The notes under the pieces: model-generated
What the model was told of the DNA's origin: nothing
The model's input: the letters and a program-made list of their open reading frames with translations, nothing else
Databases searched by the model: none
Assembly (NCBI GenBank): GCA_947626225.1
Contig: CANQRH010000007.1
Coordinates: forward strand, 1-64,000
Source: Candidatus Gastranaerophilales bacterium
GTDB lineage: Bacteria > Cyanobacteriota > Vampirovibrionia > Gastranaerophilales > Gastranaerophilaceae
Direction of reading: 5' to 3'
Length of the DNA stretch: 64,000 bases
Part shown: in pieces, positions 38,833 to 49,545 of the stretch
Position numbering within the stretch: the stretch's first letter is position 1
Layout: every line of letters starts with the position of its first letter
Program-made: the position numbers and the translations under genes

Positions 38833-39669
38833 TTACAATTTAAAAATGGTAGAAAAGCTGAACTCTGTTTTATTAGTATTGCTGTCGGCATAATATGTTT
38901 GTTTTGCGCCGACTTCCAGATGCATTCTGTCCAAATCTTTTTTAGCAAAAGGATTAAGAGAAAATATGAGAGCGGAAGACCTTCTGTTCCGTGTTACATC
39001 GGCACTGAGAACGTTTTTAATCGACATATAGCGGTTAAGTTTAAGTTCAGGTGCTATTGTGAATGTATTATAATCCTGTGCGTAAGTTGTATTCAACGAT
39101 TTTTTTACACTGGAATTTAGTGCAAATCGTTCTTTTTCATATTTTGTAAACAGTCCGGTTTCGGTTTCAAGCATTGCAATATTATCAATTTCGTTGCTGT
39201 ACATTGCACCAAACGTAAAGTCTCCGACATTGCCGACTGATTTTATTGATGAAGGTGCTATGGCATACTCCGGATTTGTATATTGCAGAATTCTTTTCGT
39301 CTCCTGAGATTCAATATTCAGATTTTTAGAACCCGAAATTTTTTGAGGCTGTTTTATATTCAGTACAAAGTTATTGCTGTCATCTTTTAAATAAATTGTG
39401 TTTGAATCCTCAACAAATCTCGTATAACCTTTAAGTGTTGATGCATATACATTGTTATCTTCAGGTTCTTTTTCGGAACCGCTGATTTTTTCGTTTATGT
39501 ATTCATATTCATCATCAGGCTCAGCGGATTGCTCTATATCATCGGGCAGAGTGTATATAAAAATATTCGGCACAAAGTTATCGCTTTCGGCAGGTATCAT
39601 TTTTTTCGGAGCCGAGAAAGCCGGGGTATTAATCATTAAGAGTAAAAGAAATATTAAAACTTTCTTCAT
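38833..39669 (-). CDS. Exported hypothetical protein
   Basis: Signal peptide; beta-rich C-terminus. Confidence 0.6.
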   Translation of the reverse strand: MKKVLIFLLLLMINTPAFSAPKKMIPAESDNFVPNIFIYTLPDDIEQSAEPDDEYEYINEKISGSEKEPEDNNVYASTLKGYTRFVEDSNTIYLKDDSNNFVLNIKQPQKISGSKNLNIESQETKRILQYTNPEYAIAPSSIKSVGNVGDFTFGAMYSNEIDNIAMLETETGLFTKYEKERFALNSSVKKSLNTTYAQDYNTFTIAPELKLNRYMSIKNVLSADVTRNRRSSALIFSLNPFAKKDLDRMHLEVGAKQTYYADSNTNKTEFSFSTIFKL

Positions 39670-39717
39670 AACTATATTTTAAAACATTAACCGTTGCGGT
39701 CAAATCGTTTAAATAAC

Positions 39718-39861
39718 TTATTTCTTGTCGTCTTCAAGATTTTTTAGCGCATATTCACAGCATTGTCTTACAAGGCTGTTAAGTGAAACACCTTTGTTTT
39801 GTGCAACGGTATATAGCTTTTCAACCAATTCAAGAGGAAGCCTGAAAGTTTTATTAGTCAT
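39718..39861 (-). CDS. Ribbon-helix-helix regulator
   Basis: MTNKTFRLPLELVEKLYTVAQNKGVSLNSLVRQCCEYAL; start may be 39885. Confidence 0.7.
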   Translation of the reverse strand: MTNKTFRLPLELVEKLYTVAQNKGVSLNSLVRQCCEYALKNLEDDKK

Positions 39862-40012
39862 TTCTTCTTTTTCCACTCTGAACATAACAATAATATACAA
39901 TATTTTGCACTTGTTTTTATACATCATAATTTTAGACCTAAATACCGGTGTAAATTACACTTGAAATACAAGTGTAAATATGCTATTCTTTATTAAGAAA
40001 AGGAAGGAAAAT

Positions 40013-40723
40013 ATGAAAAAGCAGAAAATTTGTACGGAATTTTTCTCTTACCATTTGCTGAAGCGAGAGAGTTGTAATTTCGGTTATCAAGCCAAAAAAT
40101 TCGGTTTTACTTTGGCAGAGGTTCTAATCACTATCGGTATAATCGGAGTTGTTGCCTCTTTGACTATTCCGCCTTTAGTTCAAAATCATAAAAAACAAAT
40201 TACGGAAACAAGGCTTGCTAAGTTTTATTCAACTATTAATCAGGCGATAGAATTAGCAGAAATTCAATATGGTCAAAAGGAAGACTGGGCATGGAATGGT
40301 TCTGCTGATTTCTGGGAAAAATATCTGAAACCTAACATGAAATATTTAAAAACTGAAGATAATTCATCAGGTTTCGTTGTTTATTTGGCTGACGGAAGCC
40401 TGTTTATTATAAAATATAGTGAATATACATTCTATCCAGAAGCTAAAAATTATAGAGAATCTGACTCTGATAATACGCTCGGTTCAAAGTCATTTCGTTT
40501 CGCATTTTATCCGAACAATAAAGTTACCGCTTGCTTATATCATCGAAATAAAGGAGTTGAACCGTATATGTGTAATTGGAACGGTAATAAAAATGAATTA
40601 TATACAAACGCGGATTTTGGCTGTTCAATAATTAATAACAGAGTCGGCGGGTCATATTGTGCTGCGGTTATTCAGCGCAACGGCTGGAAAATACCAAAGG
40701 ATTATCCGCAAAAAATAAGATAA
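40013..40723 (+). CDS. Type IV pilin-like / pseudopilin
   Basis: KFGFTLAEVLITIGIIGVVASLTIPPLVQ; RBS ggaagg before ATG 40013. Confidence 0.85.
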   Translation: MKKQKICTEFFSYHLLKRESCNFGYQAKKFGFTLAEVLITIGIIGVVASLTIPPLVQNHKKQITETRLAKFYSTINQAIELAEIQYGQKEDWAWNGSADFWEKYLKPNMKYLKTEDNSSGFVVYLADGSLFIIKYSEYTFYPEAKNYRESDSDNTLGSKSFRFAFYPNNKVTACLYHRNKGVEPYMCNWNGNKNELYTNADFGCSIINNRVGGSYCAAVIQRNGWKIPKDYPQKIR

Positions 40724-40840
40724 TTATCAAACCGTAAACATATAATTTATACGCTGTAATTCAGTAATGCCGTACTTGAAATTATATTTTGTGCGTGCTA
40801 TTTTGATTTTGCAGAAATATAAGTAGAATCGAGGGAAAAT

Positions 40841-42310
40841 ATGGCAGAAGTCAGAGTCAGAATAGCACCGTCACCAAGCGGAAATTTACATGTAGGTACA
40901 GCCAGAACGGCATTATTTAACTATCTTTTCGCAAAAAAGAATAACGGAAAGTTTGTTTTAAGAATTGAAGATACCGATGCTGACAGAACAAGTCAGGAAT
41001 ACATCGACAATATATTTGACAGTTTAAAAGCTTTGGGACTTAACTGGGATGAAGGCCCTGATGTAGGCGGACCTTACGGACCTTATACTCAATCTCAAAG
41101 ATTTGATATTTATCCGAAATATGTTCAGGAACTGTTGGACAAAGGTTTTGCTTATGAATGCTTCTGTACTCCGGAAGAACTTGAAGCTGAAAAACAGCTT
41201 GCATCAGAGAATAAAAAGCCCTACGTTTATTCAAGAAAATGTGAAAACTTAACCGAAGAAGAAAAGGCAAAACTCAGAGCGGAAGGCAGAAAACCCGCAA
41301 TAAGATTTAATATTGCAAAAGCTCAAAGAGCGTTTCACAAAACTTCCATGCTTACGTTTGATGATTTGGTAAAAGGAGAACTTCATGTTGATACGGACCT
41401 TTTGGGTGATTTTGTAATAATGAAATCAAACGGAGCGCCCACTTACAATTTTGCCGTTGTAATTGATGATATGCTTATGAAAATTTCTCACGTTATCAGA
41501 GGGGAAGATCATATATCAAATACTTTTAAACAAATATTGATTTTTGAAGCTTTAGGTGCGGAAGTGCCGAAATTCGGACATTTGGGTATGATTCTTGCAC
41601 CGGACAGAAGCAAATTGTCAAAACGCCACGGTGCTACGGCAGTTTCCGAGTTTGTGGAAAAAGGTTATTTAACCGATGCTTTGATTAACTTTGTTGCACT
41701 TCTCGGCTGGTCGCCTTCTGACGGACAGGAAATCAAAACGGTTGATGAAATTGCAAAAGATTTCAGAATAAATGAAATATCCTCATCAAACTCAATTTTT
41801 GAATATGACAAACTCAACTGGATGAACAGCCATTATATAAAAATGCTTTCGATTGATGAGTTAAAAGAAAGATTGAAACCGTATCTTACAAAATACGATT
41901 TGACCGAGCTTTCGGTTGCTCAATATACAAGAATGGTTGAAGTGACTTATGAACCTTTGACGCTGCTTTCTGATATAACCGATGCAGTTGCATATTTCTT
42001 CGGCGAAGATGTTGAAATCGATGAAAAAGCAAAAGAAACGCTTGAAACCGAAACTTCACAGGATGTATTGAAAACTTTTACAGAGCAGTCCGCAAATTGG
42101 GAATGGACGGAAGAAGCGCTTCATGAAAAACTCGAAGCTTTCAGAGGTTATTACAAAGAAAAAGGTATAAAACCGAAAGTTACCATGTGGGCTATCAGAG
42201 CTGCCGTAACGGGCAGACTTTGCGGAGCCGATATGACTGCAATACTTGCAATTCTCGGCAAGGAAAAATCTCTTAAACGTATTAAATCAGCAATGAAACA
42301 AACGGTATAA
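40841..42310 (+). CDS. gltX: Glutamyl-tRNA synthetase
   Basis: RIAPSPSGNLHVGTARTALFN; KLSKRHGA. Confidence 0.95.
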   Translation: MAEVRVRIAPSPSGNLHVGTARTALFNYLFAKKNNGKFVLRIEDTDADRTSQEYIDNIFDSLKALGLNWDEGPDVGGPYGPYTQSQRFDIYPKYVQELLDKGFAYECFCTPEELEAEKQLASENKKPYVYSRKCENLTEEEKAKLRAEGRKPAIRFNIAKAQRAFHKTSMLTFDDLVKGELHVDTDLLGDFVIMKSNGAPTYNFAVVIDDMLMKISHVIRGEDHISNTFKQILIFEALGAEVPKFGHLGMILAPDRSKLSKRHGATAVSEFVEKGYLTDALINFVALLGWSPSDGQEIKTVDEIAKDFRINEISSSNSIFEYDKLNWMNSHYIKMLSIDELKERLKPYLTKYDLTELSVAQYTRMVEVTYEPLTLLSDITDAVAYFFGEDVEIDEKAKETLETETSQDVLKTFTEQSANWEWTEEALHEKLEAFRGYYKEKGIKPKVTMWAIRAAVTGRLCGADMTAILAILGKEKSLKRIKSAMKQTV

Positions 42311-42312
42311 TT

Positions 42313-43290
42313 ATGTCAATTTTAGTATTAGGCGGAGCAGGTTATATAGGCTCTCATACGGTTTATGAACTTATCGACAGCGGCGAAGATGTTGTTGTGG
42401 CAGATAATTTGCAGACAGGACATTTAAAAGCCGTGCATCCGAGTGCTAAGTTTTATAAAGGTGATATCAGGGACAGAGAATTTTTAGACGGTATTTTCAA
42501 AAACGAAAATATAGATGCGGTAATTCATTTTGCCGCAAATTCTCTTGTGGGCGAGAGTATGACAAACCCGCTCAAATATTATGACAACAATCTTTGCGGG
42601 ACAAAAGTTCTTTTAGAAAGTATGACTGCCAACGGTATAGATAAGATTGTATTTTCATCAACCGCAGCGGTATACGGAGAGCCTGAAAATATTCCGATTT
42701 TGGAAAACGACAGAACCGAACCGACTAATACATACGGCGAAACCAAGCTTGCAATGGAAAAAATGTTTAAGTGGACGGCGCTTGCACATAATTTGAGGTA
42801 TGTTTCACTCAGGTATTTCAATGCCTGCGGAGCTCATAAATCAGGAAAAATAGGAGAGGAGCATAATCCCGAAACCCACTTAATACCTTTAATTCTTCAG
42901 GTTCCGGAAGGTAAAAGGGAATATATCTCAATTTTTGGTGATGATTATAATACGCCCGACGGTACTTGTATCAGAGATTATATTCATGTCACTGATTTGG
43001 CTCAGGCACATATTCTTGCGGTTAAATATCTCAGAAACGGCGGTGAAAGCAATATATTTAATTTAGGCAGCGGAAACGGATATTCCGTAAAAGAAGTTGT
43101 TGAAAGTGCTAGAAAAGTGACTTCCCATCCTATTCCGGCAAAAATCGAAAAGCGCCGGGCGGGAGATCCTGCACGATTGGTTGCATCCTCAGATAAAGCA
43201 TCAAAAATTCTCGGATGGAAGCCTGAAATTACTGATATGGAGCAGATTATATCTTCCGTATGGAATTACAAAATCCGAAGCGGTTCTTAA
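42313..43290 (+). CDS. galE: UDP-glucose 4-epimerase
   Basis: VLGGAGYIGSHTVYEL; YGETKLAME. Confidence 0.9.
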   Translation: MSILVLGGAGYIGSHTVYELIDSGEDVVVADNLQTGHLKAVHPSAKFYKGDIRDREFLDGIFKNENIDAVIHFAANSLVGESMTNPLKYYDNNLCGTKVLLESMTANGIDKIVFSSTAAVYGEPENIPILENDRTEPTNTYGETKLAMEKMFKWTALAHNLRYVSLRYFNACGAHKSGKIGEEHNPETHLIPLILQVPEGKREYISIFGDDYNTPDGTCIRDYIHVTDLAQAHILAVKYLRNGGESNIFNLGSGNGYSVKEVVESARKVTSHPIPAKIEKRRAGDPARLVASSDKASKILGWKPEITDMEQIISSVWNYKIRSGS

Positions 43291-43300
43291 ATAAAAAAAC

Positions 43301-43373
<73 letters not shown>

Positions 43374-43445
43374 ATAATTCTATTGTAAAAACAATAGCGT
43401 TAAAAGTCAATCTTATTTAATGTTTTTTGTATTGTAAAGATTATT

Positions 43446-43567
43446 ATAGGTCGATTTTACCAAACCGACAATATCAAAATATAACTAAATCGTTTTTTAA
43501 CTTGTCGGATTAGTAAATCCCGACCTACCTGCTTGACTTGTCGGATTAATAAATCTGACCTATCTGC
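43446..43567. repeat. Palindromic REP-like repeats TTGTCGGATTARTAAATCYGACCTAYCTG
   Basis: Two direct copies (35-bp period, 43502/43537) plus one inverted diverged copy at ~43448-43472. Confidence 0.75.
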
Positions 43568-43626
43568 TATTTACACTTTACATTTTTATTTTTTGTAAAT
43601 ATTTTTTAATAAAAATATTTTTTTAT

Positions 43627-43654
43627 TAAAGTTTTTTATAATTAGTGCCGTTAT
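43627..43654 (+). promoter_or_regulatory. sigma28-like promoter TAAAGTTT-N12-GCCGTTAT
   Basis: taaagttttttataattagtgccgttat. Confidence 0.6.
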
Positions 43655-43687
43655 ATTATCTTGTAGAAGATAAATAAAGGAATAATT

Positions 43688-45592
43688 ATGACAGTATCAG
43701 GAATCAGTGCGGTAGGAAAAGGAGCTTCATCATCCGTAAAGACCGATGAAAACCAATTATTTGCGGGAGCACGTAAAAAAGGCTCCTATTATGTCAAATC
43801 AGGTACGACTTTATATTCGTTATCAAAGTATTTTGGTATGAAAGCAGATGATTTTAAAGAAAAGTATAAAATAACGGACTTGAAAGCGGGAGCACAAATA
43901 TCAAATCTTCCGACCGTTCAATATAAGTCGGGCAAATTAAGAACCTTCGTTGAAAATGAACTGGGCATGGATTTTAAAGCGTTTTGCGCATTAAATAATA
44001 TTCCCGAAAATTATCAGCCCGTGAAAGGTGAAAAGTTTTTCGGCATCGTTACGAAAAAAGAAACCACTCAAAAACCGCAGCATCAAGATGCCGGCAAGGA
44101 AAATACAAAAGCCGATGCAAAACCGAAAACTGAAATTAAACAAGAGACAGAAGTAAAATCTGAACCGAAAGCGGATAAGAAACCTAAAGAAGAAACCGTT
44201 AAGCCGGATTCTCCGGAAGGTATTGCTCAGGCACTGAAAAAATCGGCAAATAAATGGGGTGCCGTCGGCAAGGAAGCGTTTAATGTGCCTTTCAGCCAAA
44301 TTAACAAAGATAATGTTATTGAAGTTATAAAAAGTTACGACAGCATTTCACCGCATGAAAGCCTTATAGAAATGATTGTTGATGAAGTTACAAGTAAAAC
44401 GGAAGATAAAAAAGATGCAGTAATCAAACTTTATGACACTCTTGCGGAACGTGTCGGCAAAAATATTGCAACTCCGGAAAGACGTGAAGAATTTATTACT
44501 GAACTCGAAAACCAATATAAAGGTATCGGTTTTGTATCCACGGATAAGCTGGATAAAATTATCAATTCTATGGCAGGTCTGGGTATAGCCGAAGAAAACG
44601 ATGACAGTTACGAAGTTATAACGGGCGAATATACCCCGCTTGATGATGAAAACGGAAGTAAAAAAATATATATTCAAAACATTAAAGAGATGAAAACCCT
44701 TGAATCATTAAGGAAAGATTCTGTAAATTCCGGCAAAAAAGAGATTATAAAGGCTTTTGATACATTCTGCTATATTCAGTCCATATTAAAATACTGTGAA
44801 AATAATAATATAACCTATAATGATTTAAAACTTGATTTTAATAATCCGGCTAAGATTGAAGAATTTTGTAAACAACACGGTCTGTCGAAAACAAGCGCAA
44901 AACTTGATTTAAGTGACCTGGACAGACCGCTCCCCAATCTTGATGCATCCGGTACAAAAATAACAACCTATGTATCCGAACCTTTAAAAGCTACAGGAAA
45001 GGGAGCTCTGAACGGAAAAACCATTATCGTAAACCCCGGACATGGCGGATATGATAATAAAAACGGTTTTTTTGATCCGGGAGCTTTCTCATTTGTCAAA
45101 ACGGGTAAACATAAATACAAACCTATTCAGGAATTTGAAGTTCTTGACAATTATACGAAAGATTTAATCGGAGAGCTTAGGGATGAAGGTGCTGATGTGG
45201 TTATTATGCGCGGGCATATTAATACATTTTTCCGTGAAGAAACCGCCGGAAAATTGGCACAAAAATATTCGCCTGATGCCATGTTCATATCTCTGCACTG
45301 TGATAAGGAGATGAAAAAAGGTTCCGGCGTGCTTTATCATCCGGCAGATAAAAAAGATGTTTCACTTGAAAAATCTCTTATGCAAGCATTAGGTGAAAAA
45401 TTTGAAAATGTTCAGGAATTCCCGCGAGATAAATTGAATGTATTAAAAACTACCCGAAGTATACCTTCCGTTCTTCTCGAAGTCGAATACCTTAACGGTC
45501 TGGAAGACAGCAGAATATTAGATGAAGATTATCGTGAAGATTACATTTCGGCTGTTATGGAAGGTATAAAACAGTATTATAAGGAAGATTAG
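43688..45592 (+). CDS. LysM-domain N-acetylmuramoyl-L-alanine amidase (amidase_3)
   Basis: IIVNPGHGGYDN...VIMRGHIN...FISLHCD; LysM-like N-terminus. Confidence 0.85.
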   Translation: MTVSGISAVGKGASSSVKTDENQLFAGARKKGSYYVKSGTTLYSLSKYFGMKADDFKEKYKITDLKAGAQISNLPTVQYKSGKLRTFVENELGMDFKAFCALNNIPENYQPVKGEKFFGIVTKKETTQKPQHQDAGKENTKADAKPKTEIKQETEVKSEPKADKKPKEETVKPDSPEGIAQALKKSANKWGAVGKEAFNVPFSQINKDNVIEVIKSYDSISPHESLIEMIVDEVTSKTEDKKDAVIKLYDTLAERVGKNIATPERREEFITELENQYKGIGFVSTDKLDKIINSMAGLGIAEENDDSYEVITGEYTPLDDENGSKKIYIQNIKEMKTLESLRKDSVNSGKKEIIKAFDTFCYIQSILKYCENNNITYNDLKLDFNNPAKIEEFCKQHGLSKTSAKLDLSDLDRPLPNLDASGTKITTYVSEPLKATGKGALNGKTIIVNPGHGGYDNKNGFFDPGAFSFVKTGKHKYKPIQEFEVLDNYTKDLIGELRDEGADVVIMRGHINTFFREETAGKLAQKYSPDAMFISLHCDKEMKKGSGVLYHPADKKDVSLEKSLMQALGEKFENVQEFPRDKLNVLKTTRSIPSVLLEVEYLNGLEDSRILDEDYREDYISAVMEGIKQYYKED

Positions 45593-45596
45593 GATT

Positions 45597-46709
45597 ATGG
45601 TTTCAATATCGTTTTTTGATAATAAAAATACATATACCGTAAAAGAAGGCGATACGATATATTCAATCGCAAGGGCTAACGGGGTTTCGCCCAAAGCTCT
45701 TATGGCGGCAAATGATATAAAGGATGGAGATATTCTGTCCATAGGACGTTTGCTTACCATCCCTTCGAGTGATAAAACATCGGATAACGATATTAAAATG
45801 ATGCCGGATATTCCTAAAGTTCAGCTTGAAAGACTGGAGTATCTCAATATTAAAGAAAACGGAAACTATAAAGTAAAACCGGGTGACAATATATATGCAA
45901 TTGCAAAAAAGTATAAAGTAGAACCTGTTGTTATAATGAATTTAAACAGTCTTGATGAAAATTCGGTTTTGAATGTGGGACGTGTACTTAAAATCCCGCC
46001 TACAAGAACTCCGAAAAATATAAACAATCTTAAAAGTGTATCTGTAGCTATGGGGGTAAGCTATGATTTCATTTTAAAAATGAAGCGGCTTGAAGACGGC
46101 CCTGATAAAAAAGATAATGAATTTCATAATGATTATTATTATGACGGTTCCGGCAATAAAACGGTGAAAAAAGGTAATAAGACAATCGGTATCGGTCATT
46201 TATGGAAAAAAGGCGAGCCTGAATATCTTTCCAATGCTCAGGTTTTAAATCTTTATGTTAAGGATTTGCTGAAAGCGGAAGATCATCTCAGAGTCCTGTT
46301 CGGTGAAAAGAAATTTGATAATATGCCCGTACATATTAAAGAAGCTTTAATTGATATTGTTTTCAATAAAGGTACGGATATTATCAAAAACAGCAACGGG
46401 CTTATGGAAGATTTGAAAAACGGCAGATATGATGATGCTATTTGCAAAATGACTAATAACAGGGATAAAGGCGGGAACGGAAAAGAGCTTAGCGGATTGA
46501 GCAAACGCCGTCTTTTTGATATGGCTGCTGCATCGAAGTATAAAAAAACTGTTTCACCGCAAGTAACGGCTAAAGCACAGGAAGTATACAATAACGGTAT
46601 AAAATTACTGAAAAAAGAATACGAAAGTGAATACAAGAATATACTTGTCGGATATAATGAAGATGTCCGAAGATTCTGGGGTGATAAAATTAAGTTGATT
46701 GAGGACTAA
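45597..46709 (+). CDS. Dual LysM plus phage-lysozyme-like (GH24-like) protein
   Basis: NTYTVKEGDTIYSIARANGVSP; NYKVKPGDNIYAIAKKY; TIGIGHLW. Confidence 0.75.
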   Translation: MVSISFFDNKNTYTVKEGDTIYSIARANGVSPKALMAANDIKDGDILSIGRLLTIPSSDKTSDNDIKMMPDIPKVQLERLEYLNIKENGNYKVKPGDNIYAIAKKYKVEPVVIMNLNSLDENSVLNVGRVLKIPPTRTPKNINNLKSVSVAMGVSYDFILKMKRLEDGPDKKDNEFHNDYYYDGSGNKTVKKGNKTIGIGHLWKKGEPEYLSNAQVLNLYVKDLLKAEDHLRVLFGEKKFDNMPVHIKEALIDIVFNKGTDIIKNSNGLMEDLKNGRYDDAICKMTNNRDKGGNGKELSGLSKRRLFDMAAASKYKKTVSPQVTAKAQEVYNNGIKLLKKEYESEYKNILVGYNEDVRRFWGDKIKLIED

Positions 46710-46817
46710 CTTAATGTTTGTAATAAAAATTTAATGTTGTCAGGGAAAAAATATTTACAAATTTTAAAAGATAGATTTTTTCAACTTTTTATTTTATTAT
46801 TATCCGTACAAAGAGCT

Positions 46818-47834
46818 ATGAAAAAATTTTTAATTTTATTAATCGGAATAATTTTATTAGGTTTTTATACGGGAGCAGATGCTATGGAAAATTTAAATGA
46901 CAGACAGCGCGATATTGTATTCATTTCGGCGTACACTGCAGTCGGAAATACGGAAAAACTCAAAAATGCACTTGAAAAAGCACTTGATGACGGATTAAGC
47001 GTAAACGAGATTAAAGAAATTCTTGTACAATTGTATGCATATTGCGGTTTTCCCAGAAGTCTTAATGCAATAAATACATTTATGCAAACAGTTGATGAGC
47101 GAAAAGTATCATCTGTGGGGAATGAACCTGAATCACTCCCGCATGGAACAGATAAAAAGGAATACGGAAATGAAGTTCAGATTAAACTGACCGGAGCGGA
47201 AGTTAAAGGTGCAATGTTTGATTTTGCGCCTGCAATTGATACCTTTTTGAAGGAGCATTTGTTTGCTGACATTTTCTCGAGAGGTGTTCTGACTTATCAG
47301 GAGAGAGAAATCGCAACAATAGCAGCTCTTTCATCAATTAAAGGTGTTGAACCGCAATTGAATGCTCATATTCAAATCGGAAAAAATACCGGGTTAAAAG
47401 ATGAACAAACCGAAGAAATTTTGAAACTTACAAGCTCCGTTAACAAAGGCGGAGAGTTTGGATTGGGCGAAGAAAATACGGCATATTCAAAGTATTTTAT
47501 CGGAAACAGTTATTTAAACCCGCTTACACAAGACGGGGTTTCAATTGCCAATGTAACCTTTGAACCGGGATGCCGTAATAACTGGCATATTCATCATAAA
47601 GGCGGTCAGATACTTCTCGTAACGGAAGGCAGAGGATATTATCAGGAATGGGGCAAACCGGCTCAAGAACTTAAAGCGGGTGATGTAGTCAATATCCCGC
47701 CTGAAGTAAAACACTGGCATGGCGCGGCAAAAGACAGCTGGTTTTCTCATATAGCTATTGCCGTTCCCGCAGAAAATGCATCAAACGAATGGCTTGAAGA
47801 AGTTAGTGATGAAGAATACAATAAACTGAAATAA
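46818..47834 (+). CDS. Carboxymuconolactone decarboxylase-cupin fusion, exported
   Basis: Signal peptide; two CMD-like segments; cupin [24 protein letters not shown]. Confidence 0.8.
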   Translation: MKKFLILLIGIILLGFYTGADAMENLNDRQRDIVFISAYTAVGNTEKLKNALEKALDDGLSVNEIKEILVQLYAYCGFPRSLNAINTFMQTVDERKVSSVGNEPESLPHGTDKKEYGNEVQIKLTGAEVKGAMFDFAPAIDTFLKEHLFADIFSRGVLTYQEREIATIAALSSIKGVEPQLNAHIQIGKNTGLKDEQTEEILKLTSSVNKGGEFGLGEENTAYSKYFIGNSYLNPLTQDGVSIANVTFEPGCRNNWHIHHKGGQILLVTEGRGYYQEWGKPAQELKAGDVVNIPPEVKHWHGAAKDSWFSHIAIAVPAENASNEWLEEVSDEEYNKLK

Positions 47835-47848
47835 GGAAAGGAGAGAAT

Positions 47849-48388
47849 ATGGAATTGAAAGGAAGTAAAACGGAAAAGAATTTAGCGGAAGCTTTTGCAG
47901 GTGAATCTCAGGCAAGAAACAAATACACCTATTATGCTTCACAGGCAAAGAAAGACGGTTACGTTCAAATAAGCAGAATTTTTGAAGAAACCGCAAATAA
48001 CGAAAAGGAACATGCCAAAATATGGTTCAAGCTTCTTCATGGCGGCAAATTACCTTCGACTTTGGAAAACCTTCAAGATGCCGCAAGCGGTGAAAATTAT
48101 GAATGGACACAAATGTATGCTCAATTTGCAAAAGAAGCAAGAGAAGAAGGTTTTGACAACATTGCATTCCTTTTTGAAAATGTTGCAAAAATTGAAAAAG
48201 ACCATGAAGAAAGATACAAAAAACTTCTTGAAAATGTTCAAAAAGAAATTGTTTTTAAGAAAGAAAATGAAGTTGTTTGGGAATGCGGAAACTGCGGATT
48301 TTCATACAGAGGCTCTCAGGCTGTGGAAACTTGTCCTGTTTGTGCACATCCCAAAAGCTATTTCTTTGAAAAAGCTCAAAATTATTAA
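47849..48388 (+). CDS. Rubrerythrin
   Basis: [17 protein letters not shown]-terminal [17 protein letters not shown]. Confidence 0.93.
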   Translation: MELKGSKTEKNLAEAFAGESQARNKYTYYASQAKKDGYVQISRIFEETANNEKEHAKIWFKLLHGGKLPSTLENLQDAASGENYEWTQMYAQFAKEAREEGFDNIAFLFENVAKIEKDHEERYKKLLENVQKEIVFKKENEVVWECGNCGFSYRGSQAVETCPVCAHPKSYFFEKAQNY

Positions 48389-48391
48389 TAA

Positions 48392-48420
48392 AAAAAACTC
48401 ATCTTTCGATGAGTTTTTTT
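48392..48420. terminator. Hairpin aaaaaactcatctttcgatgagtttttttt
   Basis: Stem plus T tract. Confidence 0.8.
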
Positions 48421-48432
48421 TATGTTACTTTT

Positions 48433-49455
48433 TTATGATTTACCGCCGAACAGCCATCCTAAGACAATTCCCGCACCGGCTGCTATTGCACCGTATTTAC
48501 CGGCTTTTTTCCATTTGAAGTTTTTCAATGCTTTAGTTAAATTTTCGGGTGCTCCCGATTTAACGGTTTTGGTTGCCGCATCATAATAGGTGCTGACTTT
48601 TCCGTTTAAAGTTTCTCTGAGAGTTTTGATTGAATTTTGTCTTTTTTCAATCATAGTCTTGTATGCATCAATTGCTTTTTTCTTAGTTGAGTATTTAGCC
48701 GCAAGATTTTTTGCACCCTTTTCAATTTCTTCAGCATTACCTTCAAGTCCGAATTCTTTTGCGTTATTTTTGAAAAATTCAACCATATCTTTTTTAGTTG
48801 CTTTATCTGCGATTCCTAAAAGTTTTGATTGTGCCGATTGAAGATTTTTCAAATCATCCAGCTGACCGCCCAATGTTGTCAGATTAGCTTCGTGTATTGC
48901 CTGTTTTGCTATTTTTTCCGCATCAATTTTGCTTACTTCTTTGATAAAAGCTTTTCCTTTCGATATATCGGTTATTATTTCTGAAGGAACTTTTGCTTTT
49001 AATTTCGCCGGAATTTTTTCACCGTTTTCAACAAGTTTAACGTATTTTACGATTGCTTTAAATTCTTTTGTAGTAACTTTTTTACCGCCGAATTTATGTT
49101 TTGCAAAAACTTTATCATAAGCTTCAGCTACAGCTTTTTTTGCATTTGCTTCTCCGAGTTTTTTGGTATCTTGTTCTACCGATTTTAAAATCTCGTCAGC
49201 AAATCTTCCTTCCGAACTGACAGGCCCGTTGCCGAAGAAATAATAACCGGCACCCGTTCCTATACCTGCCGCAGCACCGAGTTTCAGTGCCGGATTTGTA
49301 CCTCTCTTTTCAAAAGTATCAGTTTGAGGTTGTTGAGCCCCTTGAATTAAAGCTTGTTGTAAAGCCATTTGTTGAGGATTTGTTCCGAACGTCATTTGTG
49401 ACATAAAATCGTTTCCGTAAATACTCGGATACCCGTAAATGCTGTTTGCTACCAT
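48433..49455 (-). CDS. Hypothetical protein with glycine-rich TM segments
   Basis: Long ORF, RBS aaaggt upstream. Confidence 0.6.
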   Translation of the reverse strand: MVANSIYGYPSIYGNDFMSQMTFGTNPQQMALQQALIQGAQQPQTDTFEKRGTNPALKLGAAAGIGTGAGYYFFGNGPVSSEGRFADEILKSVEQDTKKLGEANAKKAVAEAYDKVFAKHKFGGKKVTTKEFKAIVKYVKLVENGEKIPAKLKAKVPSEIITDISKGKAFIKEVSKIDAEKIAKQAIHEANLTTLGGQLDDLKNLQSAQSKLLGIADKATKKDMVEFFKNNAKEFGLEGNAEEIEKGAKNLAAKYSTKKKAIDAYKTMIEKRQNSIKTLRETLNGKVSTYYDAATKTVKSGAPENLTKALKNFKWKKAGKYGAIAAGAGIVLGWLFGGKS

Positions 49456-49545
49456 AATAACCTAACCTTTCTAAAATTTTTAAACTAACCTGTGTCTATA
49501 TAAAAAATTTTTAAAAGGAAAAATTGCCTTTTTTAAAAAATTCCC

